Assembly: GCA_937928175.1 (NCBI GenBank)
Contig: CALFVP010000194.1
Span: forward strand, 1-5,733
DNA from: an uncultured bacterium
GTDB lineage: Bacteria > Spirochaetota > Brevinematia > DTOW01
Length of the DNA: 5,733 bases
Direction of reading: 5' to 3'
Part shown: positions 1 to 5,733 of the stretch, one piece after another
How the letters are laid out: every line of letters begins with the position of its first letter
Position numbering within the stretch: position 1 is the first letter of the stretch
Notes under the pieces: generated by a model
Databases searched by the model: none
Seen by the model: the letters and a program-made list of their open reading frames with translations, nothing else
What the model was told of the DNA's origin: nothing
Made by a program: the position numbers and the translations under genes

Positions 1-12
1 TTTAATATTTTT

Positions 13-18
13 TATAAT
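13..18 (+). promoter_or_regulatory. Candidate -10 box (TATAAT) just before feoB
   Basis: A perfect TATAAT lies eight bases before the feoB ATG. Initiation 6-8 bases downstream would put the 5' end at about 24-27, giving a leaderless or nearly leaderless mRNA. No strong Shine-Dalgarno precedes the ATG; the closest is GGAT at 21-24, poorly spaced. The -35 region would fall outside the window, so it cannot be checked. In DNA this AT-rich the hexamer may be chance, and the same bases could be the end of an upstream coding frame (TGA at 28-30 overlapping the ATG). No Fur-like operator is recognisable in the 26 bases available. Confidence 0.3.
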
Positions 19-26
19 TTGGATGT

Positions 27-2054
27 ATGAGTAAAGTTTATAAGGTTGGGATTGTTGGTGCTCCTAATGTTGGTAAGACTTCGCTTTTTAATGCTCTTTC
101 TGGTTCTAGTGAGAGGGTTGGGAATTGGCCTGGTACTACTGTTGAGAGGTTTGAAAAGAGGGTTAAGGTTGGTGGTAATGAGATTGTTTTTGTTGATTTG
201 CCAGGTAGTTATTCTTTGTCTGTTTCTTCTAGTGATGAGAAAATTGCTAGGAATTCTATTCTTGGTGAAAAGTTTGATTTGATGGTTGTTGTTGTTAGTG
301 CTAGTAACCTTTACAATAGTTTATTTTTAGTTTTGGAGCTTTTGGAGTTAGGGTTTAATGTTGTTGTTGCTTTGAATATGGTTGATGTTGCTAAAAAGAA
401 TGGTATTAAAATAGACATTGATAAGCTTAGTTCTTTTCTTGGGGTTAAGGTTGTACCTACTGTAGCTAGAAGTAGTAAAGGAGTTTTAGAACTTATTAGA
501 CTTTTGCACAGAATAGAGGAATTAAAGGTTTTATATTCTGAGTTTAAGATTTCGTATCCTAAACCTATTGAAAATGGTATTGATAAAATTATCTCTATTT
601 TCAAAGAGAGGGGGGTAACTAGTTCTAAAAGTTTGAGAGGTATAGCTATTAAAGTGCTTGAAAGAGATGATTTTGTAATTAATTCTAAAGTTTTAGTTTA
701 CAATATTTGGGATGAGGTTTCAAAAGTTATAAGTCAAGTTGATGAAGAGCTTAGGATGTTGTCTAGCGATGACATAGACGCTGCTATAGTTAGAGCGAAG
801 TATAATTTTATAGATAAGGTTATAAAATCTTGTGTTGAAAAAACTTACACTAAAAGAGAGATTATTCAAAGAAAGATAGATTATTTATTAACTAGTAAGT
901 TTTGGGGGCTTATCATATTTTTAGGGATGATGTTTGGTGTTTTTAATCTAGTTTTTCTGCTTGGAGATCCATTATCTAAACTTATAGAAGATGGTTTTTC
1001 TTTGTTATCTAATTGGGTTTTGGATGTAGGGAATGATTTAGGGTGGAGTAGTGTTTTTTTGAGTTTTCTTACTGATGGTTTGATATCGGGGGTGGGTAGT
1101 GTTTTGGTGTTTATTCCTTACATTTCTATTTTGTTTTTGTTTATAGGTATTCTTGAGAACAGTGGTTTTTTAGCTAGAAGTGCACTTATGATGGATAGGA
1201 TTATGACAACTTTTGGGCTTCATGGAAAATCTTTTTTACCTATGCTTATAGGGTTTGGGTGTAACATTCCTGGAATTATGGCTACTAGGGTTTTATCTTC
1301 TTTTAAGGATAGGCTTATAACTGTTCTTGTTTTGCCTTTGATTTCTTGTTCTGCAAGACTTACTGTTTTTGTTGTTGTTTGTTCTGCTATTTTTGAAGAG
1401 CATAAAGGTATTATTATGTTTTCTATGTACCTTTTAGGTTTGGTTCTTTCTGGGGTTTTTGGTATTATTTTTAGAAAAAATGTTGCTAAAGGAGAGTATT
1501 CATTGTTTGTTATGGAAATACCAGATTTTAGAATGCCATCGTTTAAAGTTTTGTTTTCTGAGGTGTTTTATAGAAGTTTTTTGTTTGTTAGAAAAGCTGG
1601 TACTATTATTGCTTTGGTTGTTGTTATGGTTTGGTTTTTGGGTAGTATTCCTTTTGGTGTTGAATATGCTTCTGAAGATAGTTTTTTGGGAATTATTGGT
1701 AACACTTTAAAACCTTTTTTTGTTCCTTTGGGGTTTGGTGATAATTGGCAGGTTGTTGTATCGATTTTTACTGCTATCCTTGCCAGAGAAGCTGTTGTAG
1801 GAACTCTTGGTACTGTTTACGGTGTTTCTGAGGAAGGTGTCACTCAAGTATTACCAGAGGTTTTTACTCCTTTGTCTGCTATATCGTTTTTGGTTTTTAT
1901 GCAGGTTGCCATGTTATGTATTGCTACTATTGTTACTGTAGCTAGTGAAATAAACAAGAGGTGGGCAATATTCAGTTTTGTTTACACTTTTCTTACTGCT
2001 TGGTTGTTAAGCTTTGTTGTTTATAATTTAGGTAAAATTTTAGGTTTTCAGTAA
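27..2054 (+). CDS. feoB: Ferrous iron transport protein B (FeoB), GTP-dependent Fe(II) importer
   Basis: This is a complete 675-residue inner-membrane Fe(II) transporter with an N-terminal G domain, near the usual family length. Seen G motifs: G1 GAPNVGKT (11-18), switch I VGNWPGTTVE (31-40) with Thr38 as the G2 threonine, G3 DLPG (57-60), G4 NMVD (117-120) and a G5-like PTVARSSKG (144-152). Asn14 is the P-loop asparagine that binds K+ in potassium-activated GTPases, so K+ stimulation is likely (inference). A helical linker follows, then the membrane part from about 294 with roughly eight hydrophobic segments. It carries the family signatures GVGSVLVFIP (355-364), ENSGFLAR (377-384), HGKSFLP (399-405), GFGCNIPG (409-416, Cys412), SCSAR (440-444, Cys441) and AREAVVGTLG (586-595). 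The start is fixed: an in-frame TAA lies at 15-17, no other start codon intervenes, and G1 begins ten residues later. Oddities: Ser91 and Tyr96-Asn97 stand in the usual VDASNLERNL stretch, and Thr446 replaces the usual Pro after SCSARL. No feoA is visible. The 3' end overlaps argG. Confidence 0.97.
   Translation: MSKVYKVGIVGAPNVGKTSLFNALSGSSERVGNWPGTTVERFEKRVKVGGNEIVFVDLPGSYSLSVSSSDEKIARNSILGEKFDLMVVVVSASNLYNSLFLVLELLELGFNVVVALNMVDVAKKNGIKIDIDKLSSFLGVKVVPTVARSSKGVLELIRLLHRIEELKVLYSEFKISYPKPIENGIDKIISIFKERGVTSSKSLRGIAIKVLERDDFVINSKVLVYNIWDEVSKVISQVDEELRMLSSDDIDAAIVRAKYNFIDKVIKSCVEKTYTKREIIQRKIDYLLTSKFWGLIIFLGMMFGVFNLVFLLGDPLSKLIEDGFSLLSNWVLDVGNDLGWSSVFLSFLTDGLISGVGSVLVFIPYISILFLFIGILENSGFLARSALMMDRIMTTFGLHGKSFLPMLIGFGCNIPGIMATRVLSSFKDRLITVLVLPLISCSARLTVFVVVCSAIFEEHKGIIMFSMYLLGLVLSGVFGIIFRKNVAKGEYSLFVMEIPDFRMPSFKVLFSEVFYRSFLFVRKAGTIIALVVVMVWFLGSIPFGVEYASEDSFLGIIGNTLKPFFVPLGFGDNWQVVVSIFTAILAREAVVGTLGTVYGVSEEGVTQVLPEVFTPLSAISFLVFMQVAMLCIATIVTVASEINKRWAIFSFVYTFLTAWLLSFVVYNLGKILGFQ
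2040..2054. other. Convergent 3' overlap of feoB and argG, no terminator
   Basis: The last five codons of feoB, including its TAA (2052-2054), lie opposite the last five codons of argG, including its TAA (2042-2040). The two frames are in exact complementary register. The feoB stop pairs with an argG Leu codon TTA, and the argG stop pairs with a feoB Leu codon TTA. No GC-rich hairpin followed by a T-run is visible on either strand around the junction. The only local symmetry is the weak AT palindrome TAAAATTTTA at 2033-2042. Transcripts from both sides therefore probably run into each other's gene. Confidence 0.9.
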
Positions 2055-3245
2055 TCCTTTTACTCCCATTATTTTTGTTGGTAGTCCGTATAGATTTATA
2101 AATCCCTTTGCATCTTTGTGATCGTACAATTCTGTTCCTTCAAACGAAGATATATCAGGATCGTATATTGAATATTCGCTTTCTCTTGAAAGTGGTATTA
2201 TGTTACCCTTGTAAAGTTTTAGTTTTACTTTTCCTGAAACGTACTTATTTAATTCATCAAATAATTTATCAAGTCCGTACCTTACTGGATGAAACCATTT
2301 ACCGAAGTATACAAGTTCGCCGTACTTTATCGATAACATTTCCTTTAATGCTGTTGTTTCTCTATCCCATACAAGTTGAGATATTAGGTTATGAGAAAAT
2401 TGTAGTATTGTTAATCCTGGTGTTTCGTATACTCCTCTTGATTTTATACCAACTAGCCTGTTTTCTACTATATCTATTCTTCCTATACCATTTCTTCCAC
2501 CTATTTCGTTTAGTTGTTCTAGTAATTTGTTAGATTCGTAGTTTTTATTGTTTAGTTTAACTGGTATTCCTTTTTCGAATTCTATTTCTATTTCTTCTGG
2601 GGTATTGGGTGCTTCTTCTGGTGATACTGTCATTTTAAACATTTTTTCATCGTAAGGTTTTTTGGTATCTTCGAGTATACCACCTTCGTAACTTATATGT
2701 ACTAAGTTTGGATCCATGCTATAGGGTTTTTTTGTTGTTATTTCTATGGGTATTTTATGTTCTTCTGCGTATTTTATCATATCGTTTCTTCCTTTGAATT
2801 TGTTTAGAAAATCTTCATCTTTCCAAGGTGATATTATTTTTAGTTGTGGTGCTAGGGCTTTATATGTTAGCTCGAACCTAACTTGATCGTTTCCTTTTCC
2901 TGTTGCACCGTGTGCTACTGCGTCTGCTTCTTCTTTTATTGCTATTTCTACTTGTTTTTTAGCTATAATTGGTCTTGCCATTGATGTACCTAGTAAGTAG
3001 TTTTCGTATTTTGCTTCAGCTTTCAAAACCCTCCATACAACTTCTTCAACAAACTCTTTTTTTAAGTCTTCTATGTAAACTTTTGATGCACCTGTTTTCA
3101 AAGCTTTTTCCTCAATTTTCTCAAAATCTTCTTTTTGTCCAAGATCAGCAACAAATGCTATTATCTCTGCATTGTACCTTTCTTTAAGGTACTTTAGTAT
3201 TACTGATGTATCTAGTCCACCAGAGTATGCTAAAACTATTTTCAT
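2040..3245 (-). CDS. argG: Argininosuccinate synthase (EC 6.3.4.5)
   Basis: This is a complete 401-residue cytoplasmic enzyme, of normal family length. It joins citrulline and aspartate using ATP (to AMP and PPi) to make argininosuccinate, the penultimate step of arginine synthesis, which ArgH then cleaves. Seen: the N-terminal ATP PP-loop AYSGGLDTS (6-14), GTSMARP (86-92), the substrate-binding stretch AHGATGKGNDQVRFE (111-125), the YSMDPNLVHISYEGGILED segment (175-193), GIGRIDIVENRLVGIKSRG (253-271) followed by VYETPG (272-277), and a C-terminal EYSIYDPDISSF (357-368). All are family signatures, and no key residue looks lost. The ATG is preceded by AAGGAGGT with a seven-base gap, and the next residues reach the PP-loop at once, so the start is secure. 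It is the last gene of a - strand unit behind the TPR gene. No argH follows, because the next gene downstream is the convergent feoB. No arginine-repressor operator is visible, and the upstream DNA is coding, so control probably comes from the operon promoter outside the window. Confidence 0.98.
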   Translation of the reverse strand: MKIVLAYSGGLDTSVILKYLKERYNAEIIAFVADLGQKEDFEKIEEKALKTGASKVYIEDLKKEFVEEVVWRVLKAEAKYENYLLGTSMARPIIAKKQVEIAIKEEADAVAHGATGKGNDQVRFELTYKALAPQLKIISPWKDEDFLNKFKGRNDMIKYAEEHKIPIEITTKKPYSMDPNLVHISYEGGILEDTKKPYDEKMFKMTVSPEEAPNTPEEIEIEFEKGIPVKLNNKNYESNKLLEQLNEIGGRNGIGRIDIVENRLVGIKSRGVYETPGLTILQFSHNLISQLVWDRETTALKEMLSIKYGELVYFGKWFHPVRYGLDKLFDELNKYVSGKVKLKLYKGNIIPLSRESEYSIYDPDISSFEGTELYDHKDAKGFINLYGLPTKIMGVKGLLKT

Positions 3246-3252
3246 ACTTTTT

Positions 3253-3260
3253 ACCTCCTT
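3253..3260 (-). promoter_or_regulatory. Strong ribosome binding site of argG overlapping the TPR stop codon
   Basis: On the - strand this reads AAGGAGGT, a near-perfect anti-Shine-Dalgarno match, seven bases before the argG ATG. Its first two bases are also the last two of the upstream gene's TAA stop (3261-3259), so a ribosome finishing the TPR protein ends on top of the argG initiation site. This supports the argG start and implies co-transcription with possible translational coupling or reinitiation. Confidence 0.93.
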
Positions 3261-5733
3261 ATTTTTCTAATAGTTCTTTTGCTTTTTCTGTCCAAGGATT
3301 TTTGTAAAAATCTCTTACCATTCTTTCGTATATTTTTCTTGCTTGTTCGAAATCTTTTAATTGGGTATAACAAAATACACTGTAGTACAGTGATTTTACA
3401 ACTGTGTCTTTATACTCCTTGTAAATGTATGATACCTTTAGGTATTCTATTACAGCTTTGTTGTACTCTCCGTTAATTCTTAGTATTTCTCCTATTTCGA
3501 ATTGAGCTATGGCTGCTGTTTCGTTAAAAACTTCTTCAGTTATTTCTTGAAGTAAGTTTATTGCTTTCTGGTAATTCTTTTGTGATTTGTGTATCATTGC
3601 TAGTTCAAGTTTTGCTTTTGAAGCACTGTCTTTGTCTTTTGATTTACTTACCGTTTCTAGTGAAGATATTATTTCGTCAATACTTTTGGAAGAGGTTTGA
3701 GGTTGTTCTTTTGTTATTTTTTGAGAAGGTCTATATTCTTGTATTTTTGATTTTTGGTCAATTTTTGATATTTTCGATAACCTTATGACTGCTTCGTTAT
3801 ATTCTGGGGAATTTTTAAATTCATTAACTATTCTTTGGTAGTACTTCGTAGCTTCTGAAAATTTTCCTTGATTTGCTGTTATATCTCCTAGTGCTAAAAG
3901 AGCGTTAGGGACTTTACTGCTCGTTGATTTTGTTGTAAACTCGTTGAATACGTTTATTGCTTCGGTTATACGTTTGGAATTGTAATATGACCATCCTCCC
4001 CAAAAGTATGCTTCGTCTTGTATTGAGGTGTCTTGTGAATTTCTAGCAATGAACAAAAATTCATCTCCTGCTTCACTGTAATTCCCCTTGGTGTAAAGGT
4101 ATTCAGAGTACTTGTAAAGGTATTCGTAGGATTTTTGAAATTCTTTATACTTCGTTTTAAGTTCTTTTATGTAGTTTTGTAGTTTTGTTTTATCTTCGTA
4201 TTTTATTGAAATTTCTATTATTCTTCCTATTCCTTCAATTGTATGGTTTGTTAGGTTTTGCTTTGTTGCAAGTGGTAATAAATCTTTTTCAATAACTTCT
4301 ATAGCTTTTTTTGGGTTGTTTTGTTTTTCGTAAAATAGCGAAATGTAGTTATAGTATCTGATTTTTTGAATATCTGATGTAGTTAGTGTTGTTAATTTAT
4401 ACAAAGTTTCGATTGCTTTTGAGTATTCACCTTTACCGTCGTACGCCCAAACTACTATTTCTGATAGGTATTCGTACGTGTTTGTATCTATGTCTTGTTT
4501 TAGGTTTTCTGAAACTAGTGAAATTGCTTTATCAAATTCCTTTTCTCTTACGTATATCCATCCAAGGTTTATTATGGATGAGTTTATGTACTTTCTATCT
4601 TCTCCGTTTTTTATAACCTCAAGGTAATATTTTTTTGCTTCTTCGTTTTTCTTGATTTTTTCGTAGCATACTCCTATTAAGTAATTTGCTCTGTCTTTGT
4701 ACTTTTTTGAATTGTATTTGGTTATAAGTTCACTGTAAAACTTTATCGCTAGGTTATAGTTTTCTGATAAGTAATGTGTATACGCTATTCCTTCAATAGC
4801 ATCTTCTTTTATTTTCTGGTGGTACACTTGAGAATATGCGGATATAGCTGATTTGTAATCTTTTACGTTTAGGTTTGCTTCACCTAACGAGAAGTATATA
4901 AAACTTATTGTAAAGTCATCTTTTGTGTTTTCAAGAAAAGTTTTGAAGTCTGATATTATGTTTTCGTATTTTCCTTTTCTAAGTAGGAGTTTTAATATTT
5001 CTACTATTGATTCGTTTTTTATTTCTTCATTGACATCCTTTGATGTTATTATTTGGTAAAGTATTCTTTCAGATTCTTCGGGTTTTATGTTTTTTAGAAT
5101 GAGGGAGTATTTTAAGAGTACTTCGTAATTGTTTGTGTATTCCAGAAGTACGTTTATTGCTTCTTCTGTGTTACCTTGGTAGTTAAGGATTTCAGATAAT
5201 TCTATTACACTGTTTATTGAAAATTTACCCCCTTGTGATATCGCTAATTTGAATGATTTTATACTTTCTTCGTAATTACCCAGTGAGTTGTATATTTTAC
5301 CTAGATTGTAAGTTGCTTCGTTTACTATTTCTTTTACGTTTGTATCCGATGATATTGAGAATTCTTCAATTAGTTTTATAAACATCTCTTTTGCTTTTTC
5401 TAGTTGTCCTATTGTTAAGAATGCTATACCTGAGTTAAACATAGAGTAAGGTTTTAGTGGTGATTGGATTTCTGAGGCTTTTTGGAAATACGTAGCAGAT
5501 TCGTAAATTAAGTTTGTTTGAGGTGTTTGGGTTAATCCTTTTTGGTAAAGTATTTTGCCTATGGTGTAAAAGATTTCAGGTTTATACTTTGAATTAGGGT
5601 AGGTTGTTTCAATCTCTTTAAGTTTTATGTAAGATTTGTCTATTTCTGTGTTTTCGAAGTATATTTTTGCCAATCTAAATTTTACATCTTCAATTATTGG
5701 AGCATTTGGGTAATTTTTCTCTAGGTTTTCTAG
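3259..5733 (-). CDS. Large TPR-repeat protein, 5' end beyond the window (partial)
   Basis: The frame gives 824 residues plus a TAA stop and is still open at base 5733, so the N-terminus is missing. A TTG at 5673 could be taken as a start, but the 20 codons before it are open and read as more TPR (FRLAKIYF straddles the TTG), so it is probably internal. The protein is a chain of about 16 TPR-like helix pairs with the usual spaced small and aromatic residues. Counting from the edge, examples lie near 95-125, 138-167, 278-305, 311-340, 347-376, 572-603, 609-639, 740-771 and 780-809. A polar Ser/Lys/Gln-rich stretch near 656-704 (about 3622-3768) separates the last three repeats. The ending NPWTEKAKELLEK resembles the close of YbgF/BamD-type TPR domains. 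No membrane segment is visible; a signal peptide could lie upstream. TPR arrays bind proteins and are not enzymes, so a scaffold or envelope-assembly role is plausible, but the partner is unknown. It shares a transcript with argG, 13 bases downstream. Confidence 0.93.
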   Translation of the reverse strand, partial: LENLEKNYPNAPIIEDVKFRLAKIYFENTEIDKSYIKLKEIETTYPNSKYKPEIFYTIGKILYQKGLTQTPQTNLIYESATYFQKASEIQSPLKPYSMFNSGIAFLTIGQLEKAKEMFIKLIEEFSISSDTNVKEIVNEATYNLGKIYNSLGNYEESIKSFKLAISQGGKFSINSVIELSEILNYQGNTEEAINVLLEYTNNYEVLLKYSLILKNIKPEESERILYQIITSKDVNEEIKNESIVEILKLLLRKGKYENIISDFKTFLENTKDDFTISFIYFSLGEANLNVKDYKSAISAYSQVYHQKIKEDAIEGIAYTHYLSENYNLAIKFYSELITKYNSKKYKDRANYLIGVCYEKIKKNEEAKKYYLEVIKNGEDRKYINSSIINLGWIYVREKEFDKAISLVSENLKQDIDTNTYEYLSEIVVWAYDGKGEYSKAIETLYKLTTLTTSDIQKIRYYNYISLFYEKQNNPKKAIEVIEKDLLPLATKQNLTNHTIEGIGRIIEISIKYEDKTKLQNYIKELKTKYKEFQKSYEYLYKYSEYLYTKGNYSEAGDEFLFIARNSQDTSIQDEAYFWGGWSYYNSKRITEAINVFNEFTTKSTSSKVPNALLALGDITANQGKFSEATKYYQRIVNEFKNSPEYNEAVIRLSKISKIDQKSKIQEYRPSQKITKEQPQTSSKSIDEIISSLETVSKSKDKDSASKAKLELAMIHKSQKNYQKAINLLQEITEEVFNETAAIAQFEIGEILRINGEYNKAVIEYLKVSYIYKEYKDTVVKSLYYSVFCYTQLKDFEQARKIYERMVRDFYKNPWTEKAKELLEK
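4092..4125. repeat. 13-bp direct repeat, 21-bp period, inside the TPR gene
   Basis: TGTAAAGGTATTC occurs at 4092-4104 and again at 4113-4125, exactly 21 bases (seven codons) apart. On the coding strand both copies sit in the same phase and encode the repeated EYLY of YEYLYKYSEYLYTKG. It looks like a small in-frame duplication, or convergence within one TPR helix. It is too short and too isolated to be a mobile or regulatory repeat. Confidence 0.7.

Noticed and set aside
1..26. Fur box or T-run of an upstream terminator before feoB
   Set aside because: The sequence is too short and only generally AT-rich. No Fur-type symmetry and no hairpin stem is visible.
311..604. Open frame of 97 codons on the - strand inside feoB
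   Set aside because: It lies fully antisense to the conserved FeoB GTPase region, has no recognisable domain, and is explained by the T-rich codon bias of feoB.
1459..1710. Hydrophobic open frame on the + strand in another frame of feoB
   Set aside because: The Leu/Val/Phe-rich translation is a frame-shifted reading of the T-rich membrane-domain codons. It overlaps conserved feoB sequence entirely.
2033..2042. Palindrome TAAAATTTTA as a terminator or operator
   Set aside because: Ten bases of pure AT symmetry are expected by chance in this DNA. There is no GC stem and it lies inside coding sequence.
2108..2533. Open frame of 141 codons on the + strand opposite argG
   Set aside because: It is antisense to conserved argG codons; the Leu-rich translation is what A/C-ending codons give when read backwards. 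No ribosome binding site or known domain.
2969..4616. Several short + strand open frames opposite argG and the TPR gene (2969-3187, 3279-3476, 3561-3788, 4386-4616)
   Set aside because: All are antisense shadows of real genes, low-complexity and Leu-rich, without family signatures.

Overview
The window holds three protein-coding genes packed almost without intergenic DNA. They are a complete feoB-type ferrous iron transporter on the + strand, a complete argininosuccinate synthase gene (argG) on the - strand, and a very long tetratricopeptide-repeat (TPR) protein on the - strand whose 5' end lies beyond the right edge. I see no rRNA, tRNA, CRISPR array, insertion sequence or prophage gene, and no gene-free stretch longer than about 26 bases.

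Organism: a very AT-rich bacterium. Arginine is written almost only as AGA/AGG; I found a single CGN codon, in the TPR gene. Codon choice depends strongly on strand. The + strand gene uses T- and G-ending codons, while the two - strand genes use A- and C-ending codons and rarely G-ending ones. This is what strong replication-strand mutation bias produces, as is well known in Borrelia and other spirochaetes. It suggests that the + strand is the leading strand here, so feoB is co-directional with replication and argG plus the TPR gene are on the lagging strand. A spirochaete-like lineage is plausible, but that is inference; a thermophilic AT-rich bacterium of another phylum cannot be excluded.

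Layout: bases 1-26 are the only upstream DNA of feoB. They contain a perfect TATAAT eight bases before the feoB ATG, and an open frame whose TGA would overlap that ATG. feoB runs 27-2054. It converges on argG (3245 to 2040), and the two coding regions overlap by 15 bases with no hairpin terminator between them. argG starts 13 bases after the stop codon of the TPR gene, and that stop codon is the first part of argG's strong Shine-Dalgarno sequence, so TPR gene and argG are almost certainly one transcript. The TPR frame is open through the right edge (base 5733).

Functional picture: FeoB is an inner-membrane, GTP-dependent Fe(II) importer. ArgG makes argininosuccinate from citrulline and aspartate. 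The TPR protein is probably a scaffold for protein-protein contacts, perhaps in the cell envelope, but its partner is unknown. Nothing shows a functional link between the iron gene and the arginine/TPR operon beyond adjacency. I do not see a convincing new multi-gene system. The least explained item is the giant TPR protein and its tight coupling to argG.
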